Positions 46,924 to 58,391 of a stretch of DNA of 64,000 bases are shown here, piece after piece. Positions within the stretch are counted from its first letter, which is position 1; the number at the start of each line of letters is the position of its first letter. The DNA is from Lineus longissimus (taxonomy: Eukaryota; Nemertea; Pilidiophora; Heteronemertea; Lineidae). The translations under genes were made by a program, and so were the position numbers. The notes below the pieces were generated by a model that searched no databases, had not been told where the DNA came from, and saw only the letters and a program-made list of their open reading frames with translations. The stretch is taken from the NCBI RefSeq assembly GCF_910592395.1, contig NC_088320.1:8122001-8186000 (forward strand), in the 5' to 3' direction.

Positions 46924-47691
46924 GATGAAGGAGGTAAACAAATGGCACATCAGCATTGAAGGCCGACATGTCCCTCGAACTGAAGTTTGGGAGCCTCCAA
47001 AAAAGAACCCACTCACCACTCAGCAGGTAGATATAATTGCACAAAAAAGTTCAGCTGTCAACTTGACATACTCTCTCAGGAGCCGTCATGTCTTTCAAGG
47101 TGGCAGCACCCACATTGAAATGGAATATATAATTGTAGAAATGGTGCTGCCACCTATAGAAATTGGCAACTGCTCCTGACCAATTTTGCAGTAGCCTAAT
47201 TGCCATTTCGTTTGAAGAATTGTATCAAATTCAATATTTCATATAAGTATTCATAATTTGATCGCAGGTCAATCATGAACCGGCAAAAAATCGATTGGGG
47301 GTGGGGATCATCTATGTAGCTTCCTTTTGCATACACTTTTCTTGTTGGGTTTACTCTTGCCTTTCAGTCCAACATTTCAACTCCGGAAATATTGACTGTT
47401 GATGGCGTCAGGGAGGCTGCCAGGGTTAAAACTGGAATCTTGCCAACTCGCCGTCAATCAGAGACCTTCATCCAGAGAAAAAGAAAGAAACTGAGGGCTG
47501 AAACAGGGATGACGGAAAATGGGATCAACAGACCACTAAGAGCTATTGCTGAATCCTATGATAGTGATAGTGATGAGGAAACAGACTATTCTTTTGGATT
47601 AGTTCCAGCTGTTGCAGACATCAGGCCAAACGACATGTTCTATACCGGTCTTACTTCTGTTATAGTTGACCCTGCACCAGGTCTGGTCTAG
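46924..47691 (+). pseudogene. Cys/His-rich gene, 3' exons
   Basis: The exon interrupted at 16396 continues here in frame (MKEVNKWHISIEGRHVPRTE) to the donor gtagat after 47026. The next exon 47368-47691 joins in phase 0 and encodes ISTPEILTVDGVREAARVKT, RKRKKLRAETGM, an acidic stretch (SYDSDSDEETDY) and a stop. A poly(A)-like aataaa near 47758 follows. The basic and acidic composition suggests a nuclear protein. No known family is recognised. Confidence 0.55.
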
Positions 47692-48660
47692 CACAAGAAC
47701 ACAGATAAAAGACCAACTCATTTATGTTCCTAATTCACTGCCATTATCCCCAGCTTTAATAAAGAACTATTCAAAAATACATAACAACTGATAACAGAAC
47801 TCTAGTCCAAAAGTGAAGTCATATGAAGTAACCTGAAGATAACAGAACTCTGTTATAAAACCTTATTTACATAATGTCATTTTGTCATATCTGCTTCACC
47901 TGTTCAAACCGTGCAGATCTGCAGTACCTCTATCTTGCCAAAAACTTACTTCTGGTCACAAGTTCGAACACATGCAGGTTTGTTTTGTACAAGAGAGAAC
48001 CTATATTTTAAAGATTGCACTTGCTGCATGTACCACCAGATTTTAATTCTTCCATGTTTATTTCAAAACATGTAGCATGAAAAGACTACTGTAAAACCTG
48101 CCTAGTCATGCCTTCATGCTAGTCTCTTCAGTCCAATTTGCATAATGACTATTCAGATATGAATGTGTACGTCAATGTTTAAAAACCACTAATTCAGCAG
48201 AAAATGGGTGATATCCCCTGGTTTGTTCTGTACAGTTTTCAAAATTTTAATAAATGGGTGTAGACTTTTAAAATACATGTACATACATGTTATTATTAAT
48301 AAAAAGTTTACAATGTACATTCTTTCTTTTTCAGTTTCCTATGGTGAGGCTTGCTTCGTTTCAGATAAGAAATATCTCCACGCAGCAGCTACAAATCCTC
48401 TGGCACATCCTTCAAGGATCGTCGGAAAATCTCAAATGGTTTCATACCATATTTGTTTCGCATCTGCAAGATTTCATCCCGGGTTTTTTCAGACATCCTT
48501 GGAAGAAGGACTGGCTGCATGTTTTCTGAAGGAGAGCCATGCTGCCCACTAATTCTTATCTTCCACTTTTTCAAATTGCTGAGGTGGATTGTCATTGAGA
48601 GAGTCAGGGAGCAGTTATGACAACTGTGCCTCTTGCCACCACTACAGCCTGAAATTTAAA
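47692..48660. other. Spacer, no gene seen
   Basis: AT-rich. Opposing short frames at 48287-48595 overlap and neither has a convincing family match; the minus-strand one (MSEKTRDEILQMRNKYGMKP) is the more protein-like. Confidence 0.35.
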
Positions 48661-48664
48661 AGAA

Positions 48665-50239
48665 ATGTATCATGAAAGTTGTGTGGACGCAGGTCATAAG
48701 TATGTGTACGCGAGATGGAACCTCCTCGAAAACAACAAAGAAGTGAAGAAATCGGTCAAGTCCTGCTTCGCAAAAGCAGAGACATTCGCAGACGACACCA
48801 TTACCGAGATGTTCAAGAGATATTCAAGCTGGCACCACCTGAAGAAAGCAGTGTCGTACATCCACAAGTTCATCGAATGGCTGCGCCTAAAGCGACCTGC
48901 ACAGAAAAAGCCCTTGACTGTACAAGACTTGGAGACAGCCAAGAAGTCTATCCTGCGCTATATCCAAGCCAAGAACTACAAAGAAGAGATACAGTCATTG
49001 AAAGCTGGCAGCCCCGTCGCAAGAAAGAGTCTAATTCGTGAATTAGAGCAATTCCTAGACCAGGACCAACTGCTGAGATTGAACGGTCGTCTGAAATATG
49101 CTGCAATACCGAACAAGACCAAGTATCCGATCATCGTCCCGACGAACGAACACGTCACAGAGCTGCTAATTCGAGACATCTCAAAGCATTCCGGTCAAGA
49201 GCACGCCATGGCGAATCTTCGAGAGCGATACTGGGTCCCACAAGCACGCACTGTGGTGAAACGAGTCCGGCGCACCTGCATCATCTGCAACCTACTCTAC
49301 AAGAAGCTTTGTCAACAAAGAATGTCCGACCTGCCCGCCGACAGAGTCTCGCGCCCTGGAGAAACACTACGGTTGCATATTCACCTGCCTGTTGATGCGT
49401 GCAATACACATCGAGAAGCTTTCGTCCATGGATGCTGATTCCTTCATCAATGCCTTGGTTCGATTCTCTGCCCGCAGAGGTGTGCCCACTCGAGTTAGAA
49501 GCGACAACGGTGGAAATTTCCTGAAAGGCTGCCGGGAATTGAGAGAGTCCAACGCCAAGTGGAACGAGAGCCACCGTCTCCAGCAGCACCCACAGCAGAA
49601 TCAGATAGAGTGGGTGTTCAACACTCCGACAGCCTCGAACATGGGAGGAGTGTGGGAGAGATGCATCCGATCAGTCTGAAGGGTGTTAAATGCCATCATC
49701 CTGAAGCAGTCATTGGATGACGAACGTCTCGATACGATATTCGCAGAAGTCGAGTCCGTGATAAATAGCCCCCCCCGCTTACGGTGTTGTCAACAGATCC
49801 CAAGGACCAGCCGCCATCGACTCCAAACGCCCTGCTGCGTCCATACGCCGAACGATTTACGTCTCCGCTGGGAAACTTCGGAGAGCAAGACCAGTTCAGC
49901 CGCAGATGGAGACACGTACAATTCGTAGTAGACCAATTTTGGAAACGTTGGACTGCTGAATACATGCCCACCTTGCAGTTACGCCCGAAATGGATTGAGC
50001 AGCAGAAGAATCTCAAAGTCGACGACATCGTTTTGGTACTTGATAACACCCAGCCGAGGACACACTGGCCTATGGCTCGCATGCAGAAAACGTTCCCAGG
50101 AAGAGATGGGCTGGTTCGGTCCGTGCAGCTGAAGATGTCATCAGGAGATACGCTGACAAGACCAATCAACAAGGTCGTGGCATTGGAGGCGTCATTGTCA
50201 GAAAGTGACGACAAGGACGACACTCCTAATTCGGATTAA
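48665..50239 (+). pseudogene. BEL/Pao integrase region, frameshifted
   Basis: 48665-49370 encodes FKRYSSWHHLKKAVSYIHKF, the H2C2 zinc segment (HSGQEHAMANLRERYWVP, RTCIICNLLYKK) and RMSDLPADRV. At about 49370 a deletion removes the first catalytic Asp region and the frame shifts. The core resumes as LLMRAIHIEKLSSMDADSFI and RSDNGGNFLKGC with E in GGVWERCIRSV, then an in-frame TGA at 49677-49679. The C-terminal domain follows in other frames (QFSRRWRHVQFVVDQFWKRW, DDIVLVLDN, PINKVVALE). It is a dead fragment, not contiguous with the BEL RT fragment at 12606. Confidence 0.88.
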
Positions 50240-50649
50240 CTTACGTTACTACGCGAGATTAAAGACTATCGATTATTTCACTTTGGATTACATTTCGATG
50301 TGGAATATAGACATTCGTATACTTATACAGGAATACATTATTTATTTGGACTATCATTGTGTGTGTTTGAACTTTCATATTCATATTTTGAACTATATTT
50401 CAAGTAATCTTGGATTATGTGTTTGTTTCTTTCGGACTTGCAATTCTTATTTTGGACTTACATTACAAGGTTCGATTCTTATTGGATTAGTTGTTGTCGA
50501 AATTGGACTATTCAGTTACTATATTCAGACTACTTTAAGGATTACTAATTGCTATTCGTTCGGAATATCGAATATTCAGATTGGACTATGTTTAGAATTT
50601 GGATATTTGTGGTAAATGCTCCCTCCAAAGACGCATTTAAGGGGGGCCG

Positions 50650-51065
50650 TGTTGGTGCCCCTCAACTTTGGCACAGTTAAATTTAAGTGTTAAGTTTTGG
50701 TTTCCATGAGCCTGGAAACCGCTGAATGAGTTTCACTTTAAAGGGCCATATGGTACTGGTGACTAGTGGACAATCTGGAGGCTGTTCTATAAACACAGCA
50801 TGTGGTATCTAACCTGACCTGATTGGCCGTTCACAGCTGATGGGTATCTGTCATGCTATCTTGTGATGTCACTCCCGCCAAATTTCCACATGGCTACAGT
50901 ATTTATTGAGTGGCTAGTGGACAATCTGGAGGTTGTTCTATAAACACAGCATGTGGTATCTAACCTGACCTGATTGGCCGTTCACAGCTGATGGGTATCT
51001 GTCATGCTATCTTGTGATGTCACTCCCGCCAAATTTCCACATGGCTACAGTATTTATTGAGTGGT
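50650..51065 (+). repeat. BEL/Pao 3' LTR with tandem promoter duplication
   Basis: A polypurine tract AAGGGGGGCCG (50639-50649) precedes TGTTGGTGCCCC, as expected for a 3' LTR start. Inside, a 151-bp unit is repeated nearly exactly (50763-50913, 50914-51064), each with TATAAA (50788-50793, 50939-50944). The 3' end of the LTR is not clear. Confidence 0.7.
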
Positions 51066-51445
51066 TTTGCATTTGAGCAGTGTGGTAATGTTCAGTTAGT
51101 TCAACAGCTTTTGAAATAGTTTGAACATGTGGCCAGACTTTCTTACTCATAAGGCAAAGAAAGGTCAAGCAAATTGTCAGCTTCTTGCCTTGTTCATCAA
51201 TGTAAAAGTTCATTGTTTTTGTTTAATCTAATTTTCTTAAAATTGGACAAGAAGCAATAAAATCACATTACAAATTTACAAAAGTCAGTTGCCAGGTGGT
51301 ACTTATCTTACCCAGAAATGGTACAGTCCGGCTAATTACCAGTGTCCTGGCACAGCCTGGTGCAACAGGATGAGAATAAATAACTTCAGATAGCAAGTTT
51401 ATAGGTTAAATGACTGTTATACTGTTGCCCTCAAAATTGCAGTAA

Positions 51446-52606
51446 AAGTTGAAATGATAACAATGGAAAGTGAAATAAACATTCTTGCTAGTAGTGAAGG
51501 GGTCCGGGATGTAGACCTCGGCCTGGAGAGATTCCGTGATGAGAACCGCCAACAGCATTCGATGAAACGAAAAAGTACCAATCGATTGAGAAATGAGGCA
51601 ACTGAGACGAAGAAAGCTCTTGTGAAAGGAGGACTGAATTTTTATTGCGCAAACGATGAAGAAAAGGTTAACTTTTTTAACAAAATGGACAGGATAAAGG
51701 CAAAACTTGGTCGAGGGATATTTTCAGTGGTCTCCAACTATCAATTCCTGAATGAAGTGATTGACTTTTTTGTGGAAAATAATGTGACTCACAATGAAAA
51801 TGATGATGCTTCATCACCAGCAATGACCAGCACAACTGTGCCTCAAGTAACACCCAGTTACCAGCTTTGTGCAAGAGAAGATATCAAGCAACCATTTTTT
51901 GTCTGTACCGGGTCCTTTCTCAGGAATTGGCAGGGTACAGGCCCATTCCCTAAATTACAAGGGCAATCTGCACACGAAGGAGTTCAGAAGGGATGGTCAC
52001 ACAGCTTGTTTGACATTAGCATGCCAAGGAATGGAGCAGCACAATCTCCACTGGACCTCTTCCCCACATGTTGATAATGGTGGCAAGTTTCTAGTCAATG
52101 CGAGGCTAGCCCATGGCTTTTTTACATCAGGACTACTGCCAGTGCAATACACCAAATTCATGGAAAGCTCTGATATTGGAGTACTATCATCAGAAACCCC
52201 GAACAGATTTGTGGACACTTATTGTCCGATTGTGCAGCAACAGGCTAAAGAGTCAAAACAAGATGCTATCCTCATGGAAAGTAGCCTTTCAATGGCAAAT
52301 GGTGTAGAAGCGATAGATATTTCGACAGATGCTCGCCACTGCTGGCGCAAGAATGCCGAATTTAGTGATGTTGTTTGCCTTGGCGACCAGAGCCACAAGG
52401 TGCTCCACATCGCAACCATTTCGAAGACGGTGGATGATCCTGTGACACAAAGACATGAGCTAATCGGTGTAAAAGAGATTAATAAAGTACTCGATGACCA
52501 ACAAGTTCCTGTACGTTATCACAGTCATGATCACAACAACAGCATAACAAAGTTTATTACCGAGGAGAGAAAAGAAACACGAAATGCCGAAGACATCTGG
52601 CATACC
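51446..52606 (+). pseudogene. Kolobok-like transposase fragment
   Basis: 51446-51960 encodes a basic N-terminal region (QQHSMKRKSTNRLRNEATET, FFNKMDRIKAKLGRGIFSVV). After a frame change, 52070-52606 gives KFLVNARLAHGFFTSGL, DISTDARHCWRKNAEFSDVV, HELIGVKEINKVLDD, YHSHDHNNSITKFITEE and EDIWHTTK. The spaced Asp motifs and final WH.TK resemble Kolobok-type transposases of fish and invertebrates, a call from memory of motifs rather than alignment. The frame is lost at the junction with the next fragment. Confidence 0.6.
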
Positions 52607-53391
52607 ACGAAGACAATGGCATTATTGTCAATTCCTTGAGGTGTGATCTTAAAGTTCACTGTTTTATATGCGATGCCCCAGCCCGTGCATTTGTTAAACA
52701 AGTGAAAGGCCATGCGGGATACGATTGTTGTGAGAAGTGTGTTCAGAAAGGTGAATGGGAAGGAAAATTGACTTTTCCTGTTCACATTTCTTTACTTCAA
52801 CGTGAAGATGTTCCATTGCGTGATGATGCCCGGTTCAAGGAGCAATTCTACGATGATACTCATCAGACAGGTATCTCACCTTTGAACGATCTTTCACTTG
52901 GTGTTGTGTCCCAGTTCCCCTTAGATTATATGCATTTAGTATGCCTTGGAGTGATGAAGCGTCTTCTTTGGCTGTGGGCACGTGCCCCTATAAAGAAACA
53001 TGCATCAAAGTTGTCTGCTGAACACCTCAAGCAAATTTCGGAACATATACATCTTTGTCAAGATAGTCTTCCCTCTGAATTTCAAAGAAAATGTCGTTCT
53101 CTATCTGAACTGGAGAGATGGAAGGCAACAGAATACAGGAAGTTCCTGTTGTACCTCGGTCCTGTTGTAGTCAAGGGGTGCATGTCAGAGCAATGTTACA
53201 GCAGTAGTTAAACATTCCAGAAGGAAAGAGGACTTCTTTACTCATCCTATGTCATCATCTCAGCTGGGTGTTTGGAAAGTTTCCCACTTGGCTCCTAACC
53301 ATGAAGTCATCCCTTTGCCAAACCATGTCAAGAAATGTGTGATGTTGCCGTACAAGGATGGTTTTGTTTCTTTTCCATTACTTCATCAGTA
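52607..53391 (+). pseudogene. Second Tnp2-like transposase fragment
   Basis: From 52610 the frame reads VHCFICDAPARAFVKQVKGH, YDCCEKCVQKGEWEG, VVSQFPLDYMHLVCLGVMKR and RWKATEYRKFLLYLGPVV. These are the same Tnp2 core motifs as the minus-strand gene at 20880-27801, but a distinct lineage. From 53195 another frame (VVKHSRRKEDFFTHPMSSSQ) reaches 53391. The N-terminal half is replaced by the Kolobok-like fragment, so the two form a chimera. Confidence 0.8.
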
Positions 53392-53599
53392 GGCCTACAA
53401 AATGTACTATCCAGTTGACAGATTCATTCATTCGCGTTGTTCTTCATGGGTGGGATGTTTGTTAATAGAGAATTCAATACAATGCAGTCATATTGTGTCT
53501 GATTGAAAACTGTCATGATTGTGGAAATTGAAGCTATCAAGCAAGTGACTACATGTAGTAGTATATCTCAGTGAGTCAACTTCGTATTAGGGATGGCAC

Positions 53600-54842
53600 T
53601 GGAAAGTGATTCATAGGGGCTCTTCTCAAAAACATCGCGGCTTAATCCTTGACGAATGTCTTAACTTCAGTGAACATCTTACCGATCTAATTGTCAAATG
53701 TAATGCTATGCTAAACCCGATGAAATTGTTAAAATCATCAGTCCGATCAAAACATCTTGAAAAAATGTACATGTCTTTTATCCTGCCTCATCTTGAATTT
53801 GGTTCAATCATTTTTGCCTCTGCTAGCCAGATTTTATTAGCTAAACTTGATCAGATCAATTATCGGGCTGCCATAATAGTTAGTGGCTGTCTACATGGAA
53901 CAAATCATATGAAACTGTATAAAAGGCTTGGCTGGATGACACTTGATTCCCGTCGAGTTGAAAAGAAAGTAATTTTAATGTACGATGTAGAAAATCATTC
54001 TGTCCCGTCATATGTTTGTAAAATTTTTAACTCATATCGTAATCAGGTTATAGATGCTAGACTTAGGCAACCTAGACCATATCGTCTTCCTCAGAATGTA
54101 TCCCAGGGATTCTCCTAGTCCACTGTTCTAAGTTCTATTCGTCTATGGGACACTATACCAACTAATGCCAAGCAATGTTTATCGCGTAATTCATTTAAAT
54201 ATAATCTTAGATTACTTCGGAAAGGGCCAAAAGACCCGCTTGTCTCCACTAAATTAGATTTAACCCGGTATGAAGAACTATATCTAAATAGAACCAGGTG
54301 TGTTTTGATCTTTAAATCACACCTGTTTAGTCATAATTTTACTAATGTACAAAGCTCATCCTGCACCTGTGGTTTTAAGAATCAATCCACAAAACATATA
54401 TTTCTCGACTGCCCTCCACTTCTAGATCTTCGTGTCTCACTGTTCAATGACCTGGGTTGGCTGACCAACTTTTCTTTTGTCAATTTTCACCGCATAGATG
54501 AGCGCCTGCAAGCCCTTTTGTATGGTCACAGTTCCCTTTCAACAGCTACTAACAAGAAAGTGGTTGAAAGAGTTGCCAAATTTATTTTTGCTGTGGTAAA
54601 TTACTTTGCCGACCATTGAAAGGGCTTGCAGCGCTGCATCTCAAAATTACAAAATTTTATTCTTCCTACCTCTTTGCTTGTTATTATTTTATACTTCCTT
54701 ATGTGGTCCATTATCATTTGTAAATATATTGTTTGTACTCCAGGGCTAATAATGCACATTGTGCCTCAGCCCTGGAAATTTATACCTTTTGTAACTTTGT
54801 ATCTTCTTGTGATTCTGAATAAAATTTCATTAAACCTAACAT
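53600..54842 (+). pseudogene. LINE 3' end (RT C-terminal part and 3' UTR)
   Basis: 53606-54118 encodes the post-RT region of a non-LTR element (HRGLILDECLNFSEHLTDL, MYMSFILPHLEFGSIIFASA, LYKRLGWMTLDSRRVEKKV). After a stop at 54116-54118, 54305-54619 gives a Cys/His segment (SCTCGFKNQSTKHIFLDCPP) usual at LINE C-termini. A short 3' UTR ends attctgaataaaatttcatt (about 54820). The copy is 5'-truncated, as is normal for LINEs. Confidence 0.75.
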
Positions 54843-54845
54843 ATT

Positions 54846-57812
54846 GATGCACTGGAAAACCAGTTACCCGAATCATTACGTGAAATGTTTAGACGTGGAA
54901 CTTCATATCTCTCCGGGGATCAGCCGCAGAAATTGAAGGATTTGTTGGTGAATCATTTGCCGTTATTTTCCAAATCAAAGTTAGACATAGGAACCGCAAC
55001 AGGAATCAAACACCGAATAGATACGGGAGATGCCCCACCACTCAGCCAACCATTGAGACAATTACCAATACATCAAGAAGAAGAAGCAGACAAACAAGTC
55101 CGAGAGATGTTGCAGGCCGGGGTTATTGAGAAGTCAATCAGCCCCTGGAGCTGTGGCGTCGTCTTGGTCGAAAAAAAGGACTCAACGCAAAGATTTTGTA
55201 TTGATTTTCGACGTTTGAACCAGGTCACAATCAAAACGAATAGTGGTCTTCAAAGAACCGACAGTCAGTTAGACAGCTTACAAGGGTCAAAATGGTTTTG
55301 CGCCCTTGACATTTCCAGTGCGTACTGGAACGTGGAGATGGAAGAATCTTCAAAAGAAAAGACAGCTTTCTCGACCAGGCTGGGTCATTTCCAGTTCTGC
55401 CGCATGCTGTTTGGACTTGTGAATGCTGGCGCCATCTTCTCCCGCCTGATGCAAAACATACTCGGTGGACTAGAATGGGAGGCGTGCTTAGTTTACCTCG
55501 ACGACATAATTACCATGGGAAAAGATTTCGAAGACGCGTTTGAAAATTTGTCCAAAATTTTCACCAAGTTAGAAGCAGCAGGCATTAAACTAAAACCAAA
55601 GAAATGTAATCTGTTCCAGAAGTCAGTTGAATTTCTGGGTCACCTGGTGACTGAAGACGGGATCGGTACAGCCCCTGGCAAGATTGAAACAGTGAAACAA
55701 TGGCCAACTCCGGAGTGCCTCACGGATGTAAAGTCCTTCCTTGGGCTGGTCACCTACTACAAAGCCTTTATTCCATCCTTCGGAGACATAGCCAAACCGT
55801 TATACCGTTTATCCACCAACGCTAAGGCCTTTGAATGGGACGAAGATTGTGAACAGTCGTTCCAGACTTTAAAGAACCTGTTGATATCCGCACCAATTTT
55901 GGGGTACCCAAATAGACACGGAAAATTCATATTGGACACTGACGCGTCCGGTTACGCTATCGGGGCCGTGTTAAACCAAATGCAAGACGGCCAGGAACGA
56001 GTTATTTCCTATGGGAGTAAAACGTTGTCCCCCGCCGAAAAGAATTACTGTGTTACTCGAAGGGAGCTGTTGGCTGTGGTTACCTTTGTTAAAAAGTACT
56101 GGCACTATCTGTACGGCAAGAAATTCACAATCAGAAGAGATCACAGCTGTCTACAGTGGCTGATGAATTTCAAAGAACCCGAGGGCCAGCTTGCGCGCTG
56201 GATAGAATTTCTCAGCACTTTCGACTTTGAAATTGTCCATAGGAAAGGGAAACTTCACGGCAACGCGGATGCCATGTCCAGAGTACCATGTGGATACTGT
56301 TCCAGCAAACGGAATAATTCTCCCTGCGTGCGACAAGTCCAAACAGCCACAGAAAAACAGTCCAATGACGTAGAAACTCAAACGGAACACTCCGGACCCC
56401 TGGAAGATGCTGCGCCTATTGTGATCAAGTGGATACCCAAGCACTGGTATCAAAAACCCCGACCAATTAGGAAGAAACGAAAGCCTCAAAGGAAGACAGG
56501 TGGTGCGGTTCGCCAGACACAAATCGGCAGGGCCGATAACTGGTCAGATCAGGTCATGAGCGACGCACAAAAGTTAGACCCCGAATTCAGATGGATTTAT
56601 GACTTAAAGGAACAACATCAAGAACGACCAGCCTGGGAAACAGTCTCCTTGCATAACGAAAGTGATAAACATTATTGGTCTATGTGGGATCAGTTACGAT
56701 TCAAAAATGGAGTACTGTGTCAGAGATACGAGGCTGACGATGGAAAATCCATGAAGTTGAAACCCTTGTTGCCTGCCAAGTTCCGCGAAGAACTGTTCCA
56801 TCATCTACACAGCGCGAAGACAGCAGCTCACCTCGGGATCCAGAAGACTTATGAAAAAATGAAGGCCCGGTTTTATTGGAAAAACATGAAGGACACCGTA
56901 TCTGAATTGTGCCAAAAATGCGACAAGTGCGAGTCAAGAAAGGCCCCACCTCATAAAAACAGAGGACAACTTCAGACCTACCTGGTAGGCTTACCCATGG
57001 AACGAATAAGTACCGATTTACTAGGCCCCCTACCCATAACCGCGAGACGTAACAAATACATCCTATTGGTCGGGGATCATTTCACGAAGTGGATAGAGGG
57101 ATACGCCCTGCCGAACCAAGAAGCCGTAACTGTGGCTAAGAAAATTGTGAGCGAGTTTGTGTGTTGCTATGGTTCATTTCGTCAACTTCATTCTGATCAG
57201 GGCACAAACTACGAGTCTCATCTAATCAAGGAGGTGTGCAAAATTCTGGATATCCAAAAGACGAGAACAACTCCAGTCCACCCACAGTCTGACGGCATGA
57301 TCGAGAGGCATAACCGGACCTTACCGAATTCATTATCGGTCATGGTGAAGAAAAACCAGAAGGATTGGGACGAACAACTACCTTTTGCGATGATGGCACA
57401 TCGATCCGCCGTCCATAGCACCACCCCCGAGACCCCTTACTACATGATGTTCGGTAGAGAAATGGCCGTACCGTTAGACGTTATTTACGGCGACTTAAAC
57501 AATGAAGAGTTGGTAACTCAGGACTATGCGGTGGAGTTAAAGAAAAGACTCACCCAAGCGTACAGCAAGGCCAGAGAACAAATCAAGAAACAACATCGGA
57601 GACAGAAACGAACATACGACCAAAGACAGCATGGTGCACCGTTTGAGAAAGGAGATTTCGTCTGGGTATATTATCCCCGCCACAGAAAAGGACTGGCAAC
57701 TAAACTTTCATGTAACTGGGTGGGACCGTATCTCGTATTGAAGAGACTATCCGACACAGTATACCGAGTCCAGCAATTTAAATCGGTAACTAATCAATCA
57801 TTTTTTTTATAG
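54846..57812 (+). CDS. Ty3/Gypsy pol (RT, RNase H, integrase), 5'-truncated
   Basis: The open frame enters from the truncation point at about 54845. The RT has VLVEKKDSTQRFCIDFRRLN, DISSAYWNVEMEESSKEKTA and the YLDD active site (ACLVYLDDIITMG). RNase H has FILDTDASGYAIGAVL, TRRELLAVV and RRDHSCLQWL. The integrase zinc finger (HLGIQKTYEKMKARFYW, CQKCDKC) and triad (ISTDLLGPLP, LHSDQGTNYES, DGMIERHNRTL) are complete. A GPY-type end (CNWVGPYLVLKRL) closes it. There is no internal stop in 2.97 kb, so the copy is young. Gag, protease and the 5' LTR are missing. The stop is one base before the next ORF's ATG. Confidence 0.93.
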   Translation, partial: DALENQLPESLREMFRRGTSYLSGDQPQKLKDLLVNHLPLFSKSKLDIGTATGIKHRIDTGDAPPLSQPLRQLPIHQEEEADKQVREMLQAGVIEKSISPWSCGVVLVEKKDSTQRFCIDFRRLNQVTIKTNSGLQRTDSQLDSLQGSKWFCALDISSAYWNVEMEESSKEKTAFSTRLGHFQFCRMLFGLVNAGAIFSRLMQNILGGLEWEACLVYLDDIITMGKDFEDAFENLSKIFTKLEAAGIKLKPKKCNLFQKSVEFLGHLVTEDGIGTAPGKIETVKQWPTPECLTDVKSFLGLVTYYKAFIPSFGDIAKPLYRLSTNAKAFEWDEDCEQSFQTLKNLLISAPILGYPNRHGKFILDTDASGYAIGAVLNQMQDGQERVISYGSKTLSPAEKNYCVTRRELLAVVTFVKKYWHYLYGKKFTIRRDHSCLQWLMNFKEPEGQLARWIEFLSTFDFEIVHRKGKLHGNADAMSRVPCGYCSSKRNNSPCVRQVQTATEKQSNDVETQTEHSGPLEDAAPIVIKWIPKHWYQKPRPIRKKRKPQRKTGGAVRQTQIGRADNWSDQVMSDAQKLDPEFRWIYDLKEQHQERPAWETVSLHNESDKHYWSMWDQLRFKNGVLCQRYEADDGKSMKLKPLLPAKFREELFHHLHSAKTAAHLGIQKTYEKMKARFYWKNMKDTVSELCQKCDKCESRKAPPHKNRGQLQTYLVGLPMERISTDLLGPLPITARRNKYILLVGDHFTKWIEGYALPNQEAVTVAKKIVSEFVCCYGSFRQLHSDQGTNYESHLIKEVCKILDIQKTRTTPVHPQSDGMIERHNRTLPNSLSVMVKKNQKDWDEQLPFAMMAHRSAVHSTTPETPYYMMFGREMAVPLDVIYGDLNNEELVTQDYAVELKKRLTQAYSKAREQIKKQHRRQKRTYDQRQHGAPFEKGDFVWVYYPRHRKGLATKLSCNWVGPYLVLKRLSDTVYRVQQFKSVTNQSFFL

Positions 57813-57813
57813 C

Positions 57814-58311
57814 ATGTCGTTAAAAAAACCACTTCCGCCCCGAAAGCTGTGGCCATGTCCAAAGTGCCCGCGCGTTTATCGATTTGAACACAACATGGAG
57901 AATCATCAGAAAACCTGTGGTGCCCCTCCAGCGGTGACATGCCCCGAACCATCATGTCACGAACGTTTCACGTCCAACAAGAGAGCAGAGATGCACTATG
58001 TTGTAGAGCACTACCTGCCCACCCCCTGCGAACGAGCAGGGTGCGAAGAAGTTTTCGGCAACCGCCGGCTTATGCGTCGCCACTGTAGCGAGGACCACCC
58101 GTCGGCACAAGATATAGAAATTGGCGAGCCGCAAATGATTTTCCTGGACGAGGATGTGACAAACGCGGTTACTTCGAAATACGGGCGTACACCGTGCAAA
58201 CGAAAATACGGTTTTCACGTATTGGGGGCTAAGAAATTAAACCGTGTGAATGCCTACGAACTGCCGGATGGGAGCCTGAAGATCGTGGACGAGACCTGGA
58301 CCTTTTACTAG
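57814..58311 (+). CDS. C2H2 zinc-finger protein of the Gypsy element (first)
   Basis: 165 codons starting at the ATG one base after the pol stop. It has three finger-like units: CPKCPRVYRFEHNMENHQKTC, CPEPSCHERFTSNKRAEMH and CERAGCEEVFGNRRLMRRH. A basic C-terminus ends PDGSLKIVDETWTFY. Its position, where some Gypsy elements have an env-like ORF, and its tight spacing imply expression with pol. It shows no signal peptide or membrane segment, so it is not an envelope protein. The likely role is nucleic-acid binding, which is inference. Confidence 0.85.
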   Translation: MSLKKPLPPRKLWPCPKCPRVYRFEHNMENHQKTCGAPPAVTCPEPSCHERFTSNKRAEMHYVVEHYLPTPCERAGCEEVFGNRRLMRRHCSEDHPSAQDIEIGEPQMIFLDEDVTNAVTSKYGRTPCKRKYGFHVLGAKKLNRVNAYELPDGSLKIVDETWTFY

Positions 58312-58391
58312 CACCAATAACCATTCCACCATACTGCAGAATGCCCGCTCAGCACCTATTATACCATTTGCCTCGCTTCCTCCATTTCAGC

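Noticed and set aside
48287-48595. Overlapping opposed ORFs upstream of the BEL integrase
   Set aside because: Neither has family motifs or splice support; left unannotated.
12606-50239. The two BEL fragments (12606-14363 and 48665-50239) as halves of one element split by the nest
   Set aside because: Their ends overlap in the protein family alignment (both include the DPEV-type linker) and neither shows a shared junction or target duplication.
57814-58311. Envelope-like third ORF of the Gypsy element
   Set aside because: There is no signal peptide, transmembrane segment or glycoprotein-like cysteine pattern. The Cys/His units are zinc fingers.
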